Assembly (NCBI RefSeq): GCF_002487355.1
Contig: NZ_NTMG01000068.1
Coordinates: 62,001 to 126,000 of the forward strand
DNA length: 64,000 nucleotides
Source: Candidatus Methanoperedens sp. BLZ2
Lineage (GTDB): Archaea > Halobacteriota > Methanosarcinia > Methanosarcinales > Methanoperedenaceae
Direction of reading: 5' to 3'
This document shows, in pieces, positions 16,730 through 25,984 of this stretch; within the stretch, counting starts at the first letter, position 1, and every line of letters begins with the position of its first letter. The notes beneath the pieces were generated by a model. It worked only from the letters and a program-made list of their open reading frames with translations, was not told where the DNA came from and ran no database searches. A program made the translations under genes and the position numbers.

Positions 16730-18007
16730 ATGCAACTAACAGAAAAGATCAGGATACATCCAACACCTGAACAGGAAGAAGTATTATGGCATTTGTCTGA
16801 GCAGTGCAGGCTACTATACAATTTTGCATTGGCTGAACGAAGAAAGGAATGGGTACTCAATAACTTGAGAGATTCATTTCAGGTATTTCCATGGGGTAAA
16901 ACAGAATACAAGGTAAACTACAAAAAACAGCAGAATGATCTACCCGCCATAAAAGAAAAGTACCCAAGATATTCGGTAGTATATTCGAAAGTACTACAGA
17001 TGGTTTTGAGAGGGTTAGACGGGGATTATAGCTCGTTCATAGAACAGAGGGTAAACGGTGATAAGAATGCACATCCACCGGGGTTCAAAGGGAAGCCGTA
17101 TTTCACTACTATGATATATAACCAATCCGGGTTCAAGATCAAAGACCAGACAATCTCATTATCCCATTTTTATAATGAGATACCTCTGGTATTCGAGTTA
17201 TTGCGAACCTATAGCAGGGTATACCAGGTAACTGTATTTCAAAAAGATGGGAAATATTATCTGGGTATTGTCCACGAAGTAACAGAAAAGCCGTATGTAG
17301 ACAACGGATTATATCAGGCGATTGACCTTGGGATCACAAAGACCATAACTGCTATAAACACAGAATCAAAGTTTTTTGAAGCAACAAATCCAAGACCGGA
17401 TAAATACTGGAATCCAAAAGTCGATGAACTCCAGGCACGAAGAGACCATTGCATAAAAGGAAGCAAGCACTGGCACAGGCTCGATAGAGCGAAAAACAAG
17501 TTAACCCGAAAATGCAGCAACCAGATAAAAGATATTCAGCACAAACTCACAAGAAAGATGGTAGATAACACCAGAGCCAATACGATCATTATCGGAGACC
17601 TTGATGTCAAGAAAATGGCTCAATCTAAAAAGACAAAAACAAAATTACCAGTGAAGGCAAAGAAAAGTCTCAACAGATCAACTCAAAATAATGGATATTT
17701 ATCTCAGTTTGTTAGGTTTCTAACCTACAAAGCAGAACTTATAGGTAAGAAAGTAATAGAAATCGATGAGCGGAAAACGTCAAAGAGGTGCTATGTATGT
17801 GGAAAAGAGCATGATATGCCTCTCTGGAAGCGTACTATGAACTGTGATTGCGGGAACGTGATTGATAGGGATAGGAACAGTTCTATCTATATCATGTTAC
17901 GGTTTCTATCACAAAATGCCATGTGGACTGGCTACCAGCAATTTGTTGGTAATCTACGACAAACAGGGCTTATGGTGCCGAAACTAGCACCACAAGCATA
18001 CTCGTAG
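16730..18007 (+). CDS. tnpB: TnpB RNA-guided nuclease family protein, RuvC-II Glu replaced by Gly
   Basis: The ATG at 16730 is chosen because a GGGGAG ribosome site precedes it; the longer frame from 16697 overlaps tnpA. The protein (425 residues) has an N-terminal helix-turn-helix part (LTEKIRIHPTPEQEEVL), a middle beta part, and a split RuvC nuclease with a zinc finger. RuvC-I Asp is in AIDLGITKTI (D199). At RuvC-II, where most TnpB proteins have (V/F)EDL, this one reads IIIGDLDVKKM, Gly289 in place of Glu. RuvC-III is DRDRNSS (379-385). Zinc ligands are CYVC and CDC. A Glu further on, in EIDERKTSK (E344, E347), could be a relocated catalytic residue. It may be active by rearrangement or be a dead variant. 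Confidence 0.88.
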   Translation: MQLTEKIRIHPTPEQEEVLWHLSEQCRLLYNFALAERRKEWVLNNLRDSFQVFPWGKTEYKVNYKKQQNDLPAIKEKYPRYSVVYSKVLQMVLRGLDGDYSSFIEQRVNGDKNAHPPGFKGKPYFTTMIYNQSGFKIKDQTISLSHFYNEIPLVFELLRTYSRVYQVTVFQKDGKYYLGIVHEVTEKPYVDNGLYQAIDLGITKTITAINTESKFFEATNPRPDKYWNPKVDELQARRDHCIKGSKHWHRLDRAKNKLTRKCSNQIKDIQHKLTRKMVDNTRANTIIIGDLDVKKMAQSKKTKTKLPVKAKKSLNRSTQNNGYLSQFVRFLTYKAELIGKKVIEIDERKTSKRCYVCGKEHDMPLWKRTMNCDCGNVIDRDRNSSIYIMLRFLSQNAMWTGYQQFVGNLRQTGLMVPKLAPQAYS

Positions 18008-18038
18008 GAAGCCCCAGCCCGAAAGGGGGGTAGTTCAC
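17900..18038 (+). ncRNA. Probable omega/right-end RNA of the first TnpB element
   Basis: In IS605-type elements the guide RNA of TnpB overlaps the 3' end of tnpB and ends at the element's right boundary, with the guide coming from flanking DNA. Here the last part contains GGAAGCCCCAGCCCGAAAGG, a CCC-GAAA-GGG hairpin, just before the right end. The guide would begin near 18039 (ATCTCGTGCC). The 5' limit is a guess; expression is not shown. Confidence 0.35.
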
Positions 18039-18203
18039 ATCTCGTGCCTGAATGGAAAAAATATTATGTCATCGAAGATATCAGGGCAACGATAATGGGG
18101 GAAAAGATCAATTCCGGAAATCTCACTGAAAGCAGAAGGGCTCAGGATGGAAATCGGAATGGAAAGCTGCTAAATTCTGATAAAATATAGGAGAAAAAGG
18201 AAT

Positions 18204-19205
18204 ATGAATAGCGAGGAACCAAACCCGGAAAAGATAATTGAGACAACATTTGCCTTTGCAACAACAAGGGTGCTAATTACGGCGATAGACCTTGAATTGT
18301 TCACACATATTGCTAAAGGGAACCATACTGTTATTGAAATTGCAAAAGCTGCATCAGCAAGCGAACGAGGTATGGAGATTATACTGAACGGGCTCACATC
18401 GCTGGATTTTCTTATAAAATCCAATGGTACATACGATCTTACCCCGCTCTCGGAGAAATTCCTCGTTAAAGGCAAACCATCATACTTCGGGGATTTTGTG
18501 CAGCATGGGGATGATCTGTGGGAGCCGTGGAGCCACCTGACCGATGCGGCTAAGAAAGGCAAACCCTTCAAGAGAATTGAAAAAGAACAGGGTCCTGAGT
18601 TCTTTGAGAGGATGGTGGTTCAAATTTTTCCGATGAGCTATCCCTGCGCAAAGGCCGCAGCAGAAGCGCTTGGTGCGGGTTCTTCATGGAAAAACCTGGA
18701 TATACTTGATGTTGCTACGGGTTCAGGTGCATGGAGCATTGCATTTGCACAGGTTGATAAAGGTGCAAATGTAACAGCCCTTGATTGGCCGAATGTGCTT
18801 GAAGTAACAAAAAAGGTGGTGAATAAATTTGGTCTTGGCAAGAGATTCACCTTTTTGCCGGGGGACCTGAGAGAGGTGGATTTCGATGAGAAACAATATG
18901 ACCTTGTCATACTGGGGCATATTTGCCATACAGAAGGAGCAGAGAAAACCCGCGAATTGTTTTATCGGGTTCACAGGGCGCTAAAGCATGGTGGGAAAGT
19001 TCTGATTGCTGAAATGATACCTGATGACGAACGTAAATGTGCAGTCTTTCCCTTGATGTTTGCTGCAAATATGCTTGTAAACAGCACGGAAGGTAATACT
19101 TTTACGATGGCAGAATACACAGAATGGCTTGATGATGCAGGTTTTAAGGATATGACAATTATTGATGCGCCCGGTCCATCCCCACTTATTGTGGCAAGTA
19201 AGTAA
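18204..19205 (+). CDS. SAM-dependent class I methyltransferase, O-methyltransferase type with N-terminal dimerisation domain
   Basis: Residues 10-90 form the winged-helix-like dimerisation domain of plant/bacterial O-methyltransferases (ELFTHIAKGNHTVIEIAKAA, then YDLTPLSEKFLVKGKPSYFG). Residues 160-330 are the Rossmann methyltransferase core with motif I LDILDVATGSGAWSIAFAQ, then ALDWPNV, then FLPGDLREVDF, and the acceptor-side GGKVLIAEMIPDDE. Similar archaeal enzymes act on quinone- or tetrapyrrole-like substrates, but the substrate here cannot be read. It begins 166 bases after the IS right end; that gap holds no gene. The downstream neighbour on the opposite strand is a TBP relic. Confidence 0.82.
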   Translation: MNSEEPNPEKIIETTFAFATTRVLITAIDLELFTHIAKGNHTVIEIAKAASASERGMEIILNGLTSLDFLIKSNGTYDLTPLSEKFLVKGKPSYFGDFVQHGDDLWEPWSHLTDAAKKGKPFKRIEKEQGPEFFERMVVQIFPMSYPCAKAAAEALGAGSSWKNLDILDVATGSGAWSIAFAQVDKGANVTALDWPNVLEVTKKVVNKFGLGKRFTFLPGDLREVDFDEKQYDLVILGHICHTEGAEKTRELFYRVHRALKHGGKVLIAEMIPDDERKCAVFPLMFAANMLVNSTEGNTFTMAEYTEWLDDAGFKDMTIIDAPGPSPLIVASK

Positions 19206-19232
19206 CAGGTGGTTGCAGGATCAAAACTACTT

Positions 19233-19430
19233 TCAGGGATGGCTCAATAAGTTTAAATTGAAAAGAATGTTCCTGATGCGAAGTAATGCATTTTCGCAAT
19301 CTTCTGGAGACTTTCCACCAGTAATGACGAGTTTTCCGGAACCGAACAATAAAAGAACTACTTTAGGGTCAAACTTCAGATTCAGGTCATCTCCGAGTTC
19401 AGCGGATGCCACTATATTCTGAATGACCAC
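19233..19430 (-). pseudogene. TATA-binding protein relic with in-frame internal deletion
   Basis: The 65-codon minus-strand frame reads VIQNIVASAELGDDLNL, the start of the second TBP repeat, and then directly FDPKVVLLLFGSGKLVITGG and KSPEDCENAL, the last part of that same repeat. A full TBP is about 180 residues with two such repeats. Here the entire first repeat is absent, and about 24 residues in the middle of the second repeat (the segment usually holding YEPEQFPGLVYR) are missing without loss of frame. The apparent start is a GTG in the middle of the ancestral protein. No ribosome site is seen. It is almost certainly a dead paralogue. Archaea related to Methanosarcina carry several TBPs. 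Confidence 0.8.
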
Positions 19431-19494
19431 TTCATAATTTATTCAGGAGGTTTGAACCACAATCTATTTTTAGTATGGCAAAATATGTATTATC

Positions 19495-19638
19495 ATGGAT
19501 TTACGCCAATGCAAGAAGGGTTGTGAGGTATGCACACCATGCGAGGATTGCAAAGCGCCACAGTTCAATGTGAATTTGATGTGCGGAAGCTGCCTGCAAT
19601 GTGAGACCCCACATGTCGAAATGTATGAATGGAAATAA
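19495..19638 (+). CDS. Small Cys-rich protein, 47 residues, eight cysteines
   Basis: An ATG at 19495 opens a 47-codon frame ending TAA at 19638. It encodes MDLRQCKKGCEVCTPCEDC, a ten-residue spacer, then CGSCLQCETPH. Cysteines are spaced C-x3-C-x2-C-x2-C-x2-C-x10-C-x2-C-x2-C, eight in 47 residues, which suggests binding of zinc or an iron-sulfur cluster. A T/A-rich block (TCTATTTTTAGTATGG) lies 20-35 bases upstream and could be a promoter. It is not a member of a family I know. Coding status is supported by the regular Cys pattern and by the absence of any competing frame, but remains unproven. Confidence 0.5.
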   Translation: MDLRQCKKGCEVCTPCEDCKAPQFNVNLMCGSCLQCETPHVEMYEWK

Positions 19639-19706
19639 TTGAAACCTGCTCGTTGTTTTTTCTAATGAGACTAAAGAGTATCAGCCATAACATTAATTAA
19701 CCCGGT

Positions 19707-19717
19707 AAAATATATAA
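19707..19717 (+). promoter_or_regulatory. TATA box of purP
   Basis: AAAATATATAA lies 24-34 bases before the ATG at 19741, preceded by a CGGT element that could serve as BRE. The distance fits a leaderless or nearly leaderless archaeal transcript. Confidence 0.6.
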
Positions 19718-19740
19718 CTGTTGCACTATACAGGTGCATA

Positions 19741-20811
19741 ATGGTAGAAAAGAAGGAGATACTCAGGATTTTAGATGGCTACGATAAGGAGAATATAGCT
19801 ATTGCTACTGTTTGTTCACATAGCAGCCTTCAGATATTTGACGGGGCCAGGAAAGAGGGTTTCAAGACCATCGGGATAAGTGTCGGATCGCCCCCAAAAT
19901 TCTATGATGCCTTCCCGAAGGGAAAGCCGGATGAATTTTTCATTGTAAAGGATTATAAGGAAATCCTTTTAAAAACAAAAGAACTTGCAGCAAAGAATGC
20001 GATCATAATCCCGCACGGGTCTTTCGTGGAATATCTTGGCCCTGAAAATTTCCAGAAGCTGCGCCTTCCCACATACGGAAACCGAAGCGTTCTTGAATGG
20101 GAATCAGACCGGGATATGAGCCGCAAATGGCTGGAATCAGCGGGAATAAAAATGCCGCGCCAGATAAAGAATCCGGAAGATATCGATTCTCCTATGATGG
20201 TCAAGTATTATGGCGCAAAAGGCGGAATGGGATTTTTTGTTGTCAAGAATTATTCTGATTTCCAGAAACGGATCAATCCTGCTGAAAAATACACCATTCA
20301 GGAATTCGTTCTCGGGACACGTTATTACATGCATTATTTCTATTCACCAATTAAGCATGATGGCTATAAGCTGAGTATTGGGTCCCTTGAACTGCTTGGC
20401 ATCGACAGGCGTGTTGAATCAAATGCTGATGAGATATTCAGGATCGGTTCTCCGACTGAGCTTGCAGAAGCTGGCATATATCCGACTTTTGTAGTGACAG
20501 GAAACCTGCCTCTTATGATCCGGGAATCGCTTCTCCCCAAGATTTTCGAGATGGGGGAGAAGGTAGTGGAGAGATCACTTGAGTTGTTCGGGGGCATGAT
20601 CGGGCCATTCTGTCTTGAAACTGTTGTAACAGACACACTTGAATTGAAGGTTTTTGAAATATCAGCCCGCATAGTTGCAGGGACTAATCTTTTCATTTCC
20701 GGTTCGCCATATTCGGATCTTATAGAAGAAAATTTATCCATGGGGCGGCGTATGGCTCGCGAGATAAAAGTTGCACAGGATACTGATTCGCTTCCGGAAG
20801 TAATATCATGA
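19741..20811 (+). CDS. purP: PurP, formate-dependent FAICAR synthetase
   Basis: PurP is the archaeal ATP-grasp enzyme that formylates AICAR with formate and ATP in purine biosynthesis. The N-terminal DUF1246 part has IAIATVCSHSSLQIFDGARK (residues 17-36), and the ATP-grasp DUF1297 part has MVKYYGAKGGMGFFVVKNY near residue 153, YTIQEFVLGTRYYMHYFYSP near 180, and a late GPFCLETVVTDTLELKVFEI region. At 356 residues it has the family's usual length. The last four bases ATGA overlap the start of the FAD-dependent dehydrogenase gene, so the two are probably cotranslated. Confidence 0.95.
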   Translation: MVEKKEILRILDGYDKENIAIATVCSHSSLQIFDGARKEGFKTIGISVGSPPKFYDAFPKGKPDEFFIVKDYKEILLKTKELAAKNAIIIPHGSFVEYLGPENFQKLRLPTYGNRSVLEWESDRDMSRKWLESAGIKMPRQIKNPEDIDSPMMVKYYGAKGGMGFFVVKNYSDFQKRINPAEKYTIQEFVLGTRYYMHYFYSPIKHDGYKLSIGSLELLGIDRRVESNADEIFRIGSPTELAEAGIYPTFVVTGNLPLMIRESLLPKIFEMGEKVVERSLELFGGMIGPFCLETVVTDTLELKVFEISARIVAGTNLFISGSPYSDLIEENLSMGRRMAREIKVAQDTDSLPEVIS

Positions 20812-22193
20812 TGCAGAAAAAAGAATATGATGTCATTATTATAGGTTCAGGACCTGCAGGGATGTTTGCAGCGTATGAGCTTGCCGAAAAGATGGATGTC
20901 CTTGTCATAGACATGGGCCGTGATATTAAAGAGCGGGAATGCAAAATGAAGCGCCGCGGCATCTGCACCCATTGCGACCCATGCGATATTATGTGCGGCG
21001 TGGGCGGCGCAGGGACATATTCTGATGGGACCCTGAACCTTCGCCCTGACGTCGGGGGGGATCTTGCCGAGCAAACAGGGGATACTGAATATGCATGGCA
21101 GCTTGTTGATTATGTGGATAAGGTATTCCTGAAATACGGAGCTCCTGACCATCTTTATATTCCTAAAGGCGACGAGGTGGAGCAACTAAAGCGAAGGGCA
21201 GCGTCTGTCGGGGCGCGGTTCATTGAAATTATCCAGAGGCATATCGGGTCTGATAATGCGCCTGTAGTTATTGCAAATTTTGAAAAGGACATGAAAGAGA
21301 AAGGCGTTGAGTTCCTGCTTGGTACGAAAGTAGAGGATCTGGTCATAGAAGAAAATACCTGCACAGGTGTTGTTCTATCGGACAGTACAAGGATCAGCTC
21401 CCGCTTTACTATCATTGCGCCCGGGAGGGTAGGCGCGAAATGGATCGATGAGATTTTGCATAAACACAAAATTGAGGCAAAATATGCTCCCATTGATGTA
21501 GGAGTAAGGGTTGAAGTCCCTTCGATAATAATGGATCCGATAACATACATAAATCATGATCCCAAATTCCACATCCAGACAAAGACATATGATGATTTTG
21601 TGAGGACTTTCTGTACTAATGAGAGGGGTTTTGTGGTAAAAGAAGAATATGAGGATTTTATCGCCACTAATGGCCATTCCATGACGAATGAGCAATCGGA
21701 GAATACGAATTTCGCTTTTCTCGTCAGGGTCGAACTCACCGAACCCATTGAGAATACAGTACGCTATGGAAGGTCTATCGCAAAGCTTGCAACAACTATC
21801 GGCGGTGGGAAACCCGTGCTCCAGAGGATGGGCGATCTGCGTCGCGGAAGGCGAACCACCCAGAGCAGGCTTAAAAAGAACCAGGTAATAAATACACTTA
21901 AAGATGTGACGCCAGGTGATATTTCCATGGCCCTGCCGCACCGCATCGTTACAGATATAAGGGAAGGGCTTGATGTATTAAATGAGATTATACCGGGTGT
22001 AGCGTCGGATTCAACACTATTATATGCCCCTGAGATAAAATTTTATTCGATGCAGGTAGTTGTTAACCGTGACATGGAATCAAGCATCAGGAATCTTTTT
22101 GCGGCCGGGGATGGTGCAGGGCTTTCAAGGGATATTGTGAATGCTGCGGCAACTGGTGTGATTGCAGGAAGGGGAATATTGAAGAAAGTTTGA
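20808..22193 (+). CDS. FAD-dependent dehydrogenase (COG2509 family)
   Basis: The N-terminus has the FAD-binding Rossmann motif YDVIIIGSGPAGMFAAYELA. A CTHCDPCDIMCGVGGAGTYS segment near residue 55 combines four Cys with a Gly-rich loop typical of COG2509 proteins. The C-terminal FAD motif is NLFAAGDGAGLSRDIVNAAA. A RRGRRTTQSRL region near 347 is also family-typical. These are flavoproteins of undetermined substrate, related at a distance to geranylgeranyl reductase-type oxidoreductases. The gene overlaps purP by four bases. A hairpin and T-run follow at 22212-22237. Confidence 0.82.
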   Translation: MMQKKEYDVIIIGSGPAGMFAAYELAEKMDVLVIDMGRDIKERECKMKRRGICTHCDPCDIMCGVGGAGTYSDGTLNLRPDVGGDLAEQTGDTEYAWQLVDYVDKVFLKYGAPDHLYIPKGDEVEQLKRRAASVGARFIEIIQRHIGSDNAPVVIANFEKDMKEKGVEFLLGTKVEDLVIEENTCTGVVLSDSTRISSRFTIIAPGRVGAKWIDEILHKHKIEAKYAPIDVGVRVEVPSIIMDPITYINHDPKFHIQTKTYDDFVRTFCTNERGFVVKEEYEDFIATNGHSMTNEQSENTNFAFLVRVELTEPIENTVRYGRSIAKLATTIGGGKPVLQRMGDLRRGRRTTQSRLKKNQVINTLKDVTPGDISMALPHRIVTDIREGLDVLNEIIPGVASDSTLLYAPEIKFYSMQVVVNRDMESSIRNLFAAGDGAGLSRDIVNAAATGVIAGRGILKKV

Positions 22194-22211
22194 GCTCTTG
22201 ATCCGATAAAT

Positions 22212-22237
22212 GATGGAGACTCCATCACCATCTTTTT
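22212..22237 (+). terminator. Hairpin and T-run after the purP-COG2509 operon
   Basis: GATGGAG-A-CTCCATC is a perfect palindrome (22212-22226), followed six bases later by TTTTT (22233-22237). Placed 19 bases after the stop codon, it fits the end of the operon. Confidence 0.5.
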
Positions 22238-22295
22238 ATACTATTATGATCATAAGTATCATATAAGTATCATCGCATAAAAGAGTGCAATTATT

Positions 22296-23153
22296 ATGGC
22301 CGAGTCGAGTGAGTTTGAAAAGTATTGTATTCAGACACTGGAAGTATATTTCGGGGAGTTGGCAGGTGGAATTGTAAATAATGTAAAGACGAAGAAAAGC
22401 CTGAATGATGGATCAAATATCAGCGATTATAAGGAATTTATCGACCTTCTGGAAATTAATATAAGTATACTGGCAGGAAAAAATACGGCTAACGATATTG
22501 GAAATACATTAAGGAACAAAACCCTTGATTTTGTGGAGAAAAAGAAAAAACCGGAACCTATCTTAGATGGTGATATGGAAAAAGAAATATATACTTTTTT
22601 GGATAAAAATACATTACCCACTGAACGGGATATTGCCGATTATGCTAAATACCTGACATTAAAATATGGCGGTCAGGCGAAGAATGTTGAAAAAGAAATA
22701 ATTGAAAAAATTAAAGACCAGATAAAAAAAACAATCAGCTGGAACAAAATAAATGGAGAAATAAAGGATTTACTTTCAAGATTCCAGGAGCCCACTAAAA
22801 CCGATATTGATGATTTTATACATTATCTTCGTCTTTCAAAACTGGTTTTTGAGGAAAATGAACTGAGAGATGAGATTGAAAAAGAAAGGCTTTACAGGAA
22901 ATTCCATGGGCCGCAGGATACTGTAATGCCATCACAGATCAATGAACTTGTCAATTTGATCAAAAATACAACCAATAAAGATGCGCTCAGTAAAAAATTA
23001 GGAAAACAGGAACTAAGCTATCTTATCAAGGATGAATCCGGGGTTTCCGATAAATCAGTCTCAGAATTCATAAAGCTCATGACGCCTTCTGAAGATGATA
23101 CAAGAGATACGCTTGAAGACCTTGGGCTTAAACATCTTATCAGCGATAAATAA
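22296..23153 (+). CDS. Hypothetical helical charged protein
   Basis: 285 residues, soluble, with very high Lys, Glu and Asp content and predicted helices throughout; no membrane or signal segment and no Cys cluster. Two stretches have similar layout, TFLDKNTLPTERDIADYAKY (residues 94-113) and LLSRFQEPTKTDIDDFIHYL (158-177), each followed by a KYGG or KLVF element, which suggests an internal duplication. The last 60 residues repeat the theme again (LIKDESGVSDKSVSEFIKLM). I do not recognise the family. It stands 36 bases before queA in the same direction and could share its transcript, although its own A/T-rich upstream region argues for an own promoter. Confidence 0.6.
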   Translation: MAESSEFEKYCIQTLEVYFGELAGGIVNNVKTKKSLNDGSNISDYKEFIDLLEINISILAGKNTANDIGNTLRNKTLDFVEKKKKPEPILDGDMEKEIYTFLDKNTLPTERDIADYAKYLTLKYGGQAKNVEKEIIEKIKDQIKKTISWNKINGEIKDLLSRFQEPTKTDIDDFIHYLRLSKLVFEENELRDEIEKERLYRKFHGPQDTVMPSQINELVNLIKNTTNKDALSKKLGKQELSYLIKDESGVSDKSVSEFIKLMTPSEDDTRDTLEDLGLKHLISDK

Positions 23154-23189
23154 AAAATTACTTAAACAACAATGTAAACTTAGCAGTCA

Positions 23190-25305
<2,116 letters not shown>

Positions 25306-25309
25306 TGAC

Positions 25310-25858
25310 TTAATGTTTTATCCTAACAACAACGGTTCCGGCTAAGCGATCCCCGAGTCTCTGTCTTTTCTCTGTGATCGCCATAACGATAAATCCCAAT
25401 ATGTAAAAGGAAGGTAGACTATCTATTATCCGCAAAACATTTCTCAACAGCGCTGCTAAAAAGTCACATGGCTCTCCATTTTCTTTAACAACAATAATCC
25501 CGAGGATCATCTTACCAACAGTCTGGCCTTTCCATGTTTCCAATAATATACCATAAAATATCCAGAGGAGCATTATAATTAATAAACTCATGAAAAAACC
25601 GCTCATGGCCGTCATCGGTGATCCCGCCGCAAGGCCGGGAACAATTGAAGCACCGACAATACTGAATGATAAAAATACCATTACAAAATAATCAATTATT
25701 ACGGCAAAGATCCTGTGCAGGACAACATCTTTCTCAGTCCCCATTTCACCCCTGGAAGATACGTTTACAGCAACCGTGGAGATTTTCAGGTTGGTGCCAC
25801 ATTTTGAGCAAAATTCCGCGTCATCCGGATTCATTGTTCCGCATTTGCTGCAATACAT
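25310..25858 (-). CDS. RDD-family membrane protein with N-terminal zinc ribbon
   Basis: Residues 1-25 form a zinc ribbon (YCSKCGTMNPDDAEFCSKCG). Residues 45-180 are an RDD domain with three transmembrane helices, beginning VLHRIFAVIIDYFVMVFLSF, continuing with a TWKGQTVGKMILGIIVV segment that contains the conserved G-x-x-x-G-K pattern, and ending ITEKRQRLGDRLAGTVVV. RDD proteins include transporters and membrane chaperone-like proteins; the zinc ribbon fusion is frequent in archaea. The stop is four bases from that of tgt on the other strand, so the two genes converge. Confidence 0.85.
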   Translation of the reverse strand: MYCSKCGTMNPDDAEFCSKCGTNLKISTVAVNVSSRGEMGTEKDVVLHRIFAVIIDYFVMVFLSFSIVGASIVPGLAAGSPMTAMSGFFMSLLIIMLLWIFYGILLETWKGQTVGKMILGIIVVKENGEPCDFLAALLRNVLRIIDSLPSFYILGFIVMAITEKRQRLGDRLAGTVVVRIKH

Positions 25859-25950
25859 TTTTACACCTTGTTACAATATTTACTCATGGTATTTAAAAAT
25901 GTTGATGTATGTTGAGATTATCTAAAATATTTTCTCAATGTAAATAAAGA

Positions 25951-25960
25951 AACATATAAA
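25951..25960 (+). promoter_or_regulatory. TATA box of polB
   Basis: AACATATAAA lies 25-34 bases upstream of the polB ATG at 25985, at the distance expected for a leaderless archaeal message. The preceding AAATAAAGA may contribute a BRE. Confidence 0.55.
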
Positions 25961-25984
25961 CACATTAAATCAAATCTAACCTGC

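Larger units (their letters stand above)
16191..18038 (+). mobile_element. IS200/IS605-family element with tnpA and tnpB
   Basis: Bounds are set by comparison with the second element at 53353-54716. Both left ends begin TTTAACTCGT and share an uninterrupted 37-base identity (16212-16248) that contains the hairpin CCCCTTCC-GAGA-GGGAGGGG. Both right ends finish GGGGTAGTTCAC. Inside lie tnpA (Y1 HUH transposase) and tnpB on the same strand. No inverted terminal repeats or target duplication are expected for this family. The exact cleavage positions are not proven; part of the shared TTTAAC may be the target motif. Confidence 0.85.

Noticed and set aside
21375-21941. 188-codon minus-strand frame opposite the FAD dehydrogenase
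   Set aside because: Shadow of a gene with clear FAD motifs on the other strand.
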